From contig CAMWWJ010000236.1 of the NCBI GenBank assembly GCA_947177925.1, positions 1 through 5,229 on the forward strand: DNA of 5,229 nucleotides, read 5' to 3'. Positions 1-5,229 of the stretch are shown here, in pieces. The notes under the pieces are model-generated. The model had not been told where the DNA came from and did not search any database. It was given only the letters and a program-made list of their open reading frames with translations. Position numbers and translations under genes: made by a program. The DNA comes from an uncultured Lachnospiraceae bacterium. GTDB lineage: Bacteria; Bacillota; Clostridia; Lachnospirales; Lachnospiraceae. Numbering within the stretch: the first letter of the stretch is position 1; every line of letters begins with the position of its first letter.

Positions 1-14
1 GGTCTCTCGCTCAT
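1..14 (-). CDS. Start of an unidentified gene running off the left edge
   Basis: Only the first four codons (Met-Ser-Glu-Arg) and part of a fifth lie in the window, so the product cannot be named. The start is supported by a good ribosome binding site, AAAAGGGGA at 29-21, six bases before the ATG. It begins 28 bases after the stop of the lipoprotein gene on the same strand, with no credible terminator between them, so the two are probably cotranscribed. The call rests on the binding site and spacing alone, and a chance ATG is possible. Confidence 0.5.
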
Positions 15-20
15 ATATAT

Positions 21-29
21 TCCCCTTTT
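21..29 (-). promoter_or_regulatory. Ribosome binding site for the gene leaving the left edge
   Basis: The minus strand reads AAAAGGGGA, followed by six A/T bases and ATG at 14-12. This is the main evidence that a further gene follows the lipoprotein. Confidence 0.55.
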
Positions 30-43
30 ATAGTTTATTATTT

Positions 44-1216
44 TTAATAAAGCTGAATATCACAGTCAGGATTGGTGACAGTGCCTTCCATTTTGCCAAG
101 ATAGGTAAGGGAGCCTTCTTTTTCATAACGATAGAGGAACGTATAGAGAGTAAGACTATCTCCTTCCCCCTTTGTGTAATTCATCTGAAAGGCAATTTCT
201 GTCATATCGTCTGCAGTATCCATGTCATATAAAAAACATTCTGTCCAGCAGAAGATATAATCATCATCCGAAAATTGTCCGGATAGTTCTGCATGTTCTG
301 AGGCATAGTCCGTACCATCAATGATAAAGTGGAGATTGGTATTGGCGCTTCCCGGCTTATCTATATAAAACTGAATTTCTTCTTCCTGTCCGTTACCGTT
401 TAAATCAAAAGAACAAACTTCTTCCGTTTGCAGTTTTATCGTCAGATTTTCCTGATAGGAATATTCTTGTTGAAAGCCCATTTCTTGCAAATCAGCATAG
501 GGAACTGTAAATTCTATATTTCCTGCATAAAATGCGCCAAGTTCATAGGGGTTACTGAAAAAGACCAGTCCGGATGTGGAAAAATACCATCTTTCATCCT
601 GATAAAGTATTTGTTCCAAATCGGAGACCTCCTCCCACATGATACTCCGATAAGTATTCGTGGCTGCGAGTTTCTTCAGGTACGCAAGTGTGCCTGCATG
701 AAAAGTTTCCGCATTTTCGCCAAGCTCCGAAAAAGCGATTCTTTCACCGGTTTTGGCATTAAAATTAAGCCCGATGCCGTGATAGCCGTCGTGCGCTCCG
801 CCCATATAAGATGAAATGGTGATATAAAAAGAAACAACATTACTGTCATTACGAGTGACAATCATATCAAAATCATGATAATAACCGGAAAAGCCATATT
901 CGGAACTGAGAGCTTCATTTGACAGATAAACGCAGTAATCTTCTCTGACACCGTCACGTACTGAGGTATCAGCTAAAAAAGTATCTACTTCTGCCCGGAT
1001 AGCAGCATTGATTTTCTCTGCAGCGCTTTCATTTCCTTTCATTTCCACAACGGGATAGACACAGAGACTCGTATACAGAAGTTTTCCGTCTTCTGCAAAA
1101 TCTGTATCTTCTCTCGTTTCAAATGTGATTTGGGCACGTGCAACTGCCTGACCGGAGCATGCACTACATAAAACCATAATAAATACTGCGACCGCACATA
1201 AAAATCCTTTTTTCAC
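44..1216 (-). CDS. Predicted lipoprotein with a DUF4163/DUF3298-like (RsiV/PdaC-type) domain and Ca-loop-like C-terminus
   Basis: The product is a 390-residue exported protein, probably anchored to the outer face of the membrane. A GTG start at 1216 is chosen because GGAGA (1227-1223) lies six bases before it and the protein then opens with a classical signal: KK, a hydrophobic stretch at 4-16, then Cys-Ser-Ala-Cys at 17-20. Cys20 is the likely lipidation site, although Cys at -3 is unusual for a lipobox. An in-frame TTG at 1279 lies upstream of the predicted promoter and is unlikely. Residues about 30-110 resemble DUF4163. Residues about 115-247 carry DUF3298 hallmarks: GGAH at 139-142, an N-A-K-T-G turn at 153-157, the W-Y-F / G-L-V-F-F / YELG segment at 210-227 and a closing V-P-Y. 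The C-terminal part has two acidic loops, D-L-N-G-N-G at 271-276 and D-M-D-T-A-D-D at 331-337, each followed by E-I as in FG-GAP/VCBS-type repeats. The family includes the lysozyme-sensing anti-sigma factor RsiV and the deacetylase PdaC, but no sigma factor or catalytic deacetylase domain is visible here. The function is unknown; an envelope sensor or ligand-binding role is inferred. Confidence 0.85.
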   Translation of the reverse strand: MKKGFLCAVAVFIMVLCSACSGQAVARAQITFETREDTDFAEDGKLLYTSLCVYPVVEMKGNESAAEKINAAIRAEVDTFLADTSVRDGVREDYCVYLSNEALSSEYGFSGYYHDFDMIVTRNDSNVVSFYITISSYMGGAHDGYHGIGLNFNAKTGERIAFSELGENAETFHAGTLAYLKKLAATNTYRSIMWEEVSDLEQILYQDERWYFSTSGLVFFSNPYELGAFYAGNIEFTVPYADLQEMGFQQEYSYQENLTIKLQTEEVCSFDLNGNGQEEEIQFYIDKPGSANTNLHFIIDGTDYASEHAELSGQFSDDDYIFCWTECFLYDMDTADDMTEIAFQMNYTKGEGDSLTLYTFLYRYEKEGSLTYLGKMEGTVTNPDCDIQLY

Positions 1217-1222
1217 AATTTG

Positions 1223-1227
1223 TCTCC
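1223..1227 (-). promoter_or_regulatory. Ribosome binding site that sets the lipoprotein GTG start
   Basis: The minus strand reads GGAGA, six bases before GTG at 1216-1214. The signal peptide begins directly at this GTG, so the site and the protein agree. Confidence 0.75.
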
Positions 1228-1267
1228 ATTCTGTTCGTTTTCTTCCGATTATGAAACGATACAGAAT

Positions 1268-1276
1268 ATTATAACA
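1268..1276 (-). promoter_or_regulatory. Extended -10 promoter of the lipoprotein gene
   Basis: The minus strand reads TGT followed by TATAAT, a perfect extended -10 element (TGN-TATAAT). No good TTGACA-like box lies 16-18 bases upstream, which is typical of extended -10 promoters or of activator-dependent ones. Transcription would begin near 1261, giving a leader of about 45 bases. The lipoprotein can therefore be transcribed apart from the two-component genes, although readthrough is also possible because no terminator is seen after the regulator gene. Confidence 0.65.
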
Positions 1277-1303
1277 CAAAACATATGGAGATTGGTAAAC
1301 TTA

Positions 1304-2011
1304 TTACGCAAACATATGGTTAAAATAGGTTTCCTTAAAAGCTACATAATTGCTTCGGGATATCGGTATCACTGCATTGTGAATCGTGACAACTTCGGTC
1401 TTTGAAAATTGCTCCACATTGTTTAGATTCACAATATAGCTGCGGTGACAGCAGCAGAATCCATTTTTCGGTGAAAAAACTTCCGTACATTTTGAGAACA
1501 GTTCACGGATTTCGATTGTCCTGCCGTTTGTTAAATGGACAAGAACCTGCTTGTTCTGCGCCTCCAGATAATCCACATCGGCAATTGCAATCTTGCAAAA
1601 GCCGTCGGCGGTTTTTGCAACAAAGAAGTTTTTAGGCAGGTTAAGGGTTTTCAGGAAATCATCCAAAGTAAGAAATAATTTTTCCTCGTCAACAGGTTTT
1701 ATGAGATAATTTAGAGCTTTTACCTCATAGGAATCAACAGCAAATTCCTTGGATGAGGTAAGGAAAATAATCGGAACCGTCTGATTCGTATTCCGAAGCT
1801 CTCTGGCAGTATCTATACCGCTCAATAATGGCATAATAACATCCAAAATGATCAAATCCATACATTCTCGCTGATGTGCTTCAACCAGGTCATCCCCATT
1901 CGTGAACCGATATAGTGTAAGTTTAATTCCGCGTTCTTTTGCCCATTGTTCCAAAAGAGGGCAGATTGCATCTATAAAGTATATTTCATCATCACAAATC
2001 GCTATTTTCAT
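1304..2011 (-). CDS. LytTR-family response regulator (AgrA/VirR type)
   Basis: A 235-residue cytoplasmic transcription regulator, the normal length for the family. Residues 1-120 form the receiver: Asp7-Asp8 acidic pair, phosphoacceptor Asp57 in L-D-V-I-M-P, Thr85, and Lys105-Pro106. Residues about 130-231 form a LytTR DNA-binding domain, with the family signature around H189-R-S-Y-I-V-N195. Such regulators bind pairs of short direct repeats about two helical turns apart. The start is taken as the ATG at 2011. A GTG lies directly before it, but GAGG at 2022-2019 is seven bases from the ATG and only four from the GTG. It follows the kinase stop by ten bases, and its ribosome binding site overlaps that stop, so translation of the pair is probably coupled. 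Three consecutive cysteines (186-188) just before the LytTR signature are odd but of unknown meaning. The target genes are not shown by the sequence; the adjacent promoters are obvious candidates. Confidence 0.95.
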   Translation of the reverse strand: MKIAICDDEIYFIDAICPLLEQWAKERGIKLTLYRFTNGDDLVEAHQRECMDLIILDVIMPLLSGIDTARELRNTNQTVPIIFLTSSKEFAVDSYEVKALNYLIKPVDEEKLFLTLDDFLKTLNLPKNFFVAKTADGFCKIAIADVDYLEAQNKQVLVHLTNGRTIEIRELFSKCTEVFSPKNGFCCCHRSYIVNLNNVEQFSKTEVVTIHNAVIPISRSNYVAFKETYFNHMFA

Positions 2012-2014
2012 CAC

Positions 2015-2023
2015 GTCACCTCT
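2015..2023 (-). promoter_or_regulatory. Ribosome binding site of the regulator, overlapping the kinase stop codon
   Basis: The minus strand reads AGAGGTGAC, and the first AG belongs to the TAG stop of the kinase (2024-2022). GAGG is seven bases from ATG 2011. The arrangement suggests ribosome handover from kinase to regulator and decides the ATG over the neighbouring GTG. Confidence 0.7.
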
Positions 2024-3290
2024 AGATAATAATTCTTAAAATGAAGGAGCGGTCAGTAAGGAGAAAATGATATTGCCCGCCTAATTGTTCTACGTAATAT
2101 ACGATACTTTTAACACCAATGCCATGTCCTTTTTTGCCGGAGGTTGGAATGCCGTTTACAAATCTCGGAACCCGCACAATTGGATTTTCAATTTGGAGCA
2201 GAAGGTGTTTTTCCTTTTCGGAAATCGTGAGGTTTACCCATCTTTTTTCCGTAGTCATTTCCTCCAATGCATGCATAGAATTTTCTAAAGCATTCGATAA
2301 AATGGTGCAAATCGCAGTATCCGGGCATGGGAGCGTTTCCCTTACGGTAACATCGTAATTTAGCGTAATTTGTTTGTCTTCAAAACGTGTATGATAAATA
2401 GAAATTACAGAATTGACCATTTCGTTTTTGCAGTAAGCTGTAATCATGGTATCATCATAGCTATTGGCGATTTCCGCAACATAATCGATTGCCTTCTTTA
2501 CGTTGTTGTTTTGAAGCTGTGTCAGAACGATATTTAAGTGATGACGCATATCATGCCTTAATATGGAAAGCTTTTGTTTGCTGCGCTTTACCTGTTCAAT
2601 CTCCTTTTCGATGGAAAGAAACTGCATTTTCATCAAATCATTGTACTGTTTGCTTTCCTGTTTCTTTTCATATTCCCGAAAGTATATGAACAGAAAGGCA
2701 AAGTAGGAGATGCAAAAGCTGAACCCCATAAATTCAACTACTGTTTTGTTGTTGGAATAAAGCAGGTTGGTAAGTTTGGTGAAGGAATAATCGAAAATAT
2801 AATATACCGTGGGCAGAAAACCTATAATATAAAGTTCCCATGTATCCCTTGTAAAAATGGTTTCCGTGGTGTGGCATACAAATCTGCAAAGCAGAAAGAA
2901 AGTAATAAATGTGGTCAGGATGCGTAAAGCATAGTAACACCACTCTTCGCCCGTAAGCGTTAATGCCAATAAGCCGATCCAGTTGCTTAACTGACAGCAA
3001 AGATAGGCAGAAAATACGGAAATACAGGACGAAATAAAAGAATATCTATAATACAGGATTAAAAATAAAATCAACGGCAGGTGCACAATAATGGTATAGA
3101 GCCGGTCAGCAACAGCCGTACCCCACAATAAAGAATTGATAATATATAAAATTCCTTCACCAGCGAACAGGAAAAACAGCATAAGAATATTTTTCTTGTT
3201 CTGCTTTACTCCTAAAAAGAACGCGGAAATATAGATACCGAACAGCATAGTAGTTAAATTATGTGTAAAAGTTAAAATTTGTACCAGCAT
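2022..3290 (-). CDS. Membrane sensor histidine kinase, GHKL type (AgrC-like, HPK10)
   Basis: A 422-residue kinase, close to the length of AgrC-type receptors. Residues 1-204 are strongly hydrophobic, with about six or seven membrane segments (roughly 10-28, 34-54, 64-81, 86-112, 119-138, 152-170, 187-204) and no extracytoplasmic sensor domain. This is the topology of peptide-sensing HPK10 kinases. A charged helix (205-242, probably coiled coil) leads to the H-box L-R-H-D-M-R-H-H at 244-251, with His246 the likely phosphoacceptor. The ATP-binding part has the N-box L-S-N-A-L-E-N at 331-337 and the G-box G-H-G-I-G at 388-392, matching HATPase_c_5. The start is ATG 3290, with AAGGAG at 3302-3297 six bases upstream. 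The partner is the LytTR regulator directly downstream. No AgrD or AgrB homologue lies in the window, so a peptide ligand is only inferred from topology. The gene looks intact and is visibly more A+T-rich than the divergent GGDEF gene. Confidence 0.93.
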   Translation of the reverse strand: MLVQILTFTHNLTTMLFGIYISAFFLGVKQNKKNILMLFFLFAGEGILYIINSLLWGTAVADRLYTIIVHLPLILFLILYYRYSFISSCISVFSAYLCCQLSNWIGLLALTLTGEEWCYYALRILTTFITFFLLCRFVCHTTETIFTRDTWELYIIGFLPTVYYIFDYSFTKLTNLLYSNNKTVVEFMGFSFCISYFAFLFIYFREYEKKQESKQYNDLMKMQFLSIEKEIEQVKRSKQKLSILRHDMRHHLNIVLTQLQNNNVKKAIDYVAEIANSYDDTMITAYCKNEMVNSVISIYHTRFEDKQITLNYDVTVRETLPCPDTAICTILSNALENSMHALEEMTTEKRWVNLTISEKEKHLLLQIENPIVRVPRFVNGIPTSGKKGHGIGVKSIVYYVEQLGGQYHFLLTDRSFILRIII

Positions 3291-3294
3291 AGGT

Positions 3295-3302
3295 CTCTCC
3301 TT
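3295..3302 (-). promoter_or_regulatory. Ribosome binding site of the sensor kinase
   Basis: The minus strand reads AAGGAGAG; the AAGGAG core ends six bases before ATG 3290. It supports this start. Confidence 0.8.
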
Positions 3303-3318
3303 CCGGTTTTCTTGTCTT

Positions 3319-3346
3319 ATTATAATGCTAACATTTTATCTGCCAA
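3319..3346 (-). promoter_or_regulatory. Sigma-A type promoter of the kinase-regulator operon
   Basis: On the minus strand, TTGGCA (3346-3341, five of six bases matching TTGACA) is followed after 16 bases by a perfect TATAAT (3324-3319). Transcription should start near 3312, giving a leader of about 22 bases that contains the ribosome binding site. Two short tandem repeats sit immediately upstream, where an activator or the autoregulating LytTR protein could bind. Confidence 0.75.
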
Positions 3347-3372
3347 ATGTAAATGTACTGCAATTTGCAATT
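3346..3372. repeat. Two short tandem repeats upstream of the kinase promoter
   Basis: AATGTA occurs twice back to back (3346-3351, 3352-3357), and TGCAATT occurs twice back to back (3359-3365, 3366-3372), one base apart. The second pair also contains the palindrome TGCAA-T-TTGCA (3359-3369). Relative to a start near 3312 they cover about -34 to -60, a usual position for an activator site. They do not follow the roughly 21-base spacing of LytTR repeats, so the binding protein, if any, is unknown. Confidence 0.55.
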
Positions 3373-3404
3373 CACACCATATATTTACCATTCGCGCTAA
3401 ACGT

Positions 3405-3439
3405 CGAAAAAAGCCGAAAAAATATGATATAAATATAAT
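3405..3439 (+). promoter_or_regulatory. Candidate promoter of the GGDEF gene with phased A-tracts
   Basis: Two copies of CGAAAAAA (3405-3412 and 3415-3422) place six-base A-tracts exactly ten bases apart. They are followed by two overlapping -10 candidates: TGA-TATAAA (3425-3433, extended form) and TATAAT (3434-3439). No TTGACA-like box lies at the right distance from either. The A-tracts occupy that region and could bend DNA or act like an UP element. Which -10 is used cannot be decided from sequence. The leader would be about 32-38 bases. Confidence 0.45.
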
Positions 3440-3464
3440 GTTTTGTTATTTTATCGTTTGCGGC

Positions 3465-3470
3465 AGGAGG
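3465..3470 (+). promoter_or_regulatory. Ribosome binding site of the GGDEF gene
   Basis: A full AGGAGG lies seven bases before ATG 3478. This is the strongest ribosome binding site in the window and fixes the start. Confidence 0.85.
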
Positions 3471-3477
3471 ACTAAGT

Positions 3478-4839
3478 ATGAGTAAAATATGGGAGTTCTT
3501 TGATACGATGGACGAACTTGTCTATGTTTCAGACATGGATAGCCATGAGTTGGTTTACATGAACCAAAAAGCGCTTCGTACATACGGCTTTCACTCCCTT
3601 GCAGAAATTTCCGAAAAAAAATGTTATGCGGTTCTGCAGAACTGTTCCGGTCCCTGCTCAATTTGTAACAACCATGAACTAAGAGAGGGATACTTCAAAG
3701 AATGGTGGTATTTCAATCCCATTCTGAAACGGCAGGTAATGCTGAAAGATACCATAATAGAAGAAAACGGAAAGAAATACCGCATGGAAATCGCCGTTGA
3801 TGCCGGCAGTCAGGAACAGCGGGACAGTATGATAAACTTAGAAGCAATGGTCAATAACGGACTTCGCATTGCCTTGCAGCAGGAAACACCCTCACAGACA
3901 CTGAACGTTCTGCTGGAGTATATGGGCAAGGCTTTGAGAGGCGAGAGAACCTATATCTTTGAGCGGAATGAGGCGGGTTGTGATGACAACACATACGAGT
4001 GGGTGGCAATCGGTGTTACTCCGGAAAAAGACAACTTGCAGAATGTTCCGCCGGAAGTATGTGCTAACTGGTATCGGAATTTCCAAATCGGCAGACATAT
4101 CGTGATAAAAGAGTTAGAGGATATTCGGGAGAGTGACCCGCTGCAGTATAAAGTTTTAAAACGGCAAAATATCCGCTCGCTGGTAGTAGTGCCCCTATAC
4201 AATGAGGGCGAAGTGATTGGTTTTTACGGAATCGACAATCCGCCCAAGAAATCACTGGACTATGCTTACGACATGCTCCAGATTATGGCGCATTTCATCA
4301 TTTCTTCCCTGAAACGAAGAAACCTTGTCCGTGAATTAAAAGAAATGAGTTATTGCGACCAGCTCACCAAAATCGGAAACCGTCACGCCATGAGCAAATA
4401 CATTGGCGAACTGCAGGATGAGCAGAGTCTGGGAATTGTTTATTGTGACGTGACAGGACTAAAACAGACGAACGACCAGAAAGGCCATGACGCAGGTGAC
4501 AAGCTGCTCACAGATGCCTGCGAATGTCTGAAAAAGAGCTTTGGGGAATACGGTTTGTTTCGTATCGGCGGCGATGAACTGTTAGCAGTCTGTGCAGATA
4601 TCGGAGAAGTCGCATTGTGGCAGGGCGTTGAACAGCTAAAGAAAGACTTGCAGGAAAAATCCGTTCACATGGCAGTCGGAAGCATATGGGATAGCAATAG
4701 TTTTAACGGCGTAGAAAGACTAATTGCAGAGGCTGAGAAAAGAATGTATAATGATAAAGCCGCATATTATACGAAATGTGGTATAGACAGGCGGCATTCG
4801 TTAGAAATGGATACTCGAACACCAATCTGCGTTACTTAA
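3478..4839 (+). CDS. PAS-GAF-GGDEF protein, probable diguanylate cyclase
   Basis: A 453-residue soluble protein with no membrane segment. Residues about 5-110 form a PAS-like sensor with a Cys cluster (Cys49, 56, 60, 63). Residues about 118-280 form a GAF-like sensor, seen in the R-S-L-V-V-V-P-L and G-F-Y-G-I-D strands at 233-240 and 248-253. Residues about 290-440 form a GGDEF domain, which makes cyclic-di-GMP from two GTP. The D-Q-L-T-K-I-G-N-R entry motif is at 294-302. Metal-binding Asp324 and substrate residues Asn332 and Asp341 have the same spacing as in PleD. The signature motif is G-G-D-E-L (364-368), with Leu instead of the usual Phe. The inhibitory RxxD site is absent: Ser354 and Glu357 stand where Arg and Asp would be. 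No EAL or HD-GYP domain is present. The catalytic residues look intact, so activity is likely, but the Leu change leaves room for doubt. It is transcribed divergently from the kinase operon and is followed 80 bases later by a probable chemoreceptor. Confidence 0.9.
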   Translation: MSKIWEFFDTMDELVYVSDMDSHELVYMNQKALRTYGFHSLAEISEKKCYAVLQNCSGPCSICNNHELREGYFKEWWYFNPILKRQVMLKDTIIEENGKKYRMEIAVDAGSQEQRDSMINLEAMVNNGLRIALQQETPSQTLNVLLEYMGKALRGERTYIFERNEAGCDDNTYEWVAIGVTPEKDNLQNVPPEVCANWYRNFQIGRHIVIKELEDIRESDPLQYKVLKRQNIRSLVVVPLYNEGEVIGFYGIDNPPKKSLDYAYDMLQIMAHFIISSLKRRNLVRELKEMSYCDQLTKIGNRHAMSKYIGELQDEQSLGIVYCDVTGLKQTNDQKGHDAGDKLLTDACECLKKSFGEYGLFRIGGDELLAVCADIGEVALWQGVEQLKKDLQEKSVHMAVGSIWDSNSFNGVERLIAEAEKRMYNDKAAYYTKCGIDRRHSLEMDTRTPICVT

Positions 4840-4902
4840 TGATACAGCATGTACAAGGCAGAAATATAGTCCATTTTTTTAAATATTGACATCGGAAGAA
4901 TG

Positions 4903-4907
4903 GGAGG
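4903..4907 (+). promoter_or_regulatory. Ribosome binding site of the receptor gene, long spacing
   Basis: GGAGG lies 12 bases before GTG 4920, longer than the usual 5-9. No other start codon is available between the in-frame stop at 4887-4889 and the membrane segment, so GTG 4920 is kept. The wide spacing together with GTG predicts modest translation. Confidence 0.6.
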
Positions 4908-4919
4908 ATACTTACAAAA

Positions 4920-5229
4920 GTGAAAAGGGAAAAACAGTCTTTTTGGGGAAGCATTAAAGGGAGCATTATTCTTTATGCGGCAATAAGCACCATCCTGATT
5001 ATTATCGTGACCGCCGTGATTAACAGCATCGTGCTGAATGATGCGTTAAAAACAAGTGAATACAGTCTGCTCGCTGCAGAGGCGGAAAGCACCGGCGACA
5101 TTATTGACGAATGGCTCGTTGGACAGGCAAACATAGTCATGACGATGAAAAATGCGCTGGAAGGCATGGACAAGGATCCGGATGCGATCATGGACTTCCT
5201 GGAGGCCAACCTGGCAGGCAATGACGCAG
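4920..5229 (+). CDS. N-terminus of a membrane receptor, probably a methyl-accepting chemotaxis protein (partial)
   Basis: The gene opens at GTG 4920 and runs off the right edge after 103 codons. A short basic cytoplasmic tail (K-R-E-K-Q) is followed by one membrane segment at about 15-39. The start of an extracytoplasmic domain follows, with long helices (residues 40-83, including E-A-E-S-T-G-D-I-I-D-E-W) and then D-P-D-A-I-M-D-F-L-E-A-N-L. This pattern is typical of the first helix of a dCache_1 ligand-binding domain in clostridial chemoreceptors. The signalling domain is outside the window, so a dCache histidine kinase or GGDEF protein with the same front end cannot be excluded. The codons in the last 100 bases are richer in G+C than those of the kinase operon. 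It follows the GGDEF gene on the same strand after 80 bases without a clear terminator or promoter, so cotranscription is possible. Confidence 0.7.
   Translation, partial: MKREKQSFWGSIKGSIILYAAISTILIIIVTAVINSIVLNDALKTSEYSLLAAEAESTGDIIDEWLVGQANIVMTMKNALEGMDKDPDAIMDFLEANLAGNDA

Noticed and set aside
1..8. GGTCTCTC at the left edge, repeated at 3292-3299
   Set aside because: An eight-base match at two sites just inside gene starts or leaders; the second copy is the complement of the kinase ribosome binding region. No longer repeat extends from it, so chance is the simplest explanation.
34..51. Perfect 7-base inverted repeat with a TTTT loop over the lipoprotein stop codon, as a terminator
   Set aside because: The stem is purely A/T and therefore weak, and a good ribosome binding site and start follow at once on the same strand, which argues against termination there.
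428..814. 128-codon plus-strand frame
   Set aside because: It lies antisense within the well-supported lipoprotein gene, with no ribosome binding site or recognisable product.
1217..1279. Longer version of the lipoprotein gene starting at TTG 1279
   Set aside because: It would start upstream of the -10 element at 1268-1273, lacks a ribosome binding site and would put 21 extra residues before a normal signal peptide. GTG 1216 has GGAGA at six bases.
2012..2014. GTG as the start of the response regulator
   Set aside because: It is only four bases from GAGG, while the ATG directly after it is at seven. The family normally begins at M-K-I-A-I-C-D-D.
3325..3432. 35-codon open frame on the plus strand in the divergent control region, as a possible signal peptide gene
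   Set aside because: There is no ribosome binding site, it runs across the kinase promoter and the repeats, and it shows no AgrD-like or double-glycine leader features.
3279..3485. 68-codon plus-strand frame overlapping the kinase start and the GGDEF start
   Set aside because: It uses a TTG start without a ribosome binding site, has a low-complexity basic product, and overlaps both genes and their control elements.
4886..4891. Perfect TTGACA before the receptor gene
   Set aside because: No TATAAT-like box lies 16-18 bases downstream, and that region is already the ribosome binding site and spacer. No sigma-D-type motility promoter was found either.

Overview
The window looks like chromosomal DNA from a motile, low-to-moderate G+C anaerobic Firmicute, most likely Clostridia of the Lachnospiraceae type. 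The basis is strong GGAGG-type ribosome binding sites, GTG starts, an AgrC/AgrA-like (HPK10/LytTR) two-component system, a lipoprotein with a DUF3298-like body, and a PAS-GAF-GGDEF protein in the style common in that group. This placement is an inference from gene style, since no marker gene is present. No RNA gene, insertion sequence, CRISPR array or phage gene was seen.

Layout. The left two thirds is read leftwards. A membrane sensor histidine kinase (3290-2022) is followed after 10 bases by a LytTR response regulator (2011-1304). After an 87-base gap with its own extended -10 promoter comes a predicted lipoprotein (1216-44). A further gene starts at 14 and runs off the left edge. The right third is read rightwards: a PAS-GAF-GGDEF protein (3478-4839), then the N-terminus of a membrane receptor, probably a methyl-accepting chemotaxis protein (4920 to the right edge). 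The 187-base gap 3291-3477 is a divergent control region. It has a clear sigma-A promoter for the kinase, two short tandem repeats just upstream of it, and two phased A-tracts in front of the GGDEF gene.

How the parts may work together. The kinase and regulator form one translationally close pair that should control transcription through LytTR direct-repeat sites. Their likely targets are the nearby promoters, but no site matches a LytTR consensus well enough to be called. No AgrD-like peptide or AgrB-like processing gene is in the window, so the signal is unknown. The divergent GGDEF protein and the receptor after it suggest links to cyclic-di-GMP and motility. That functional connection is inferred from position only. 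The genes belong to known families. The points worth a second look are the control-region repeats, the cysteine cluster in the PAS domain, the GGDEL active-site variant and the DUF3298-type lipoprotein beside a two-component system.
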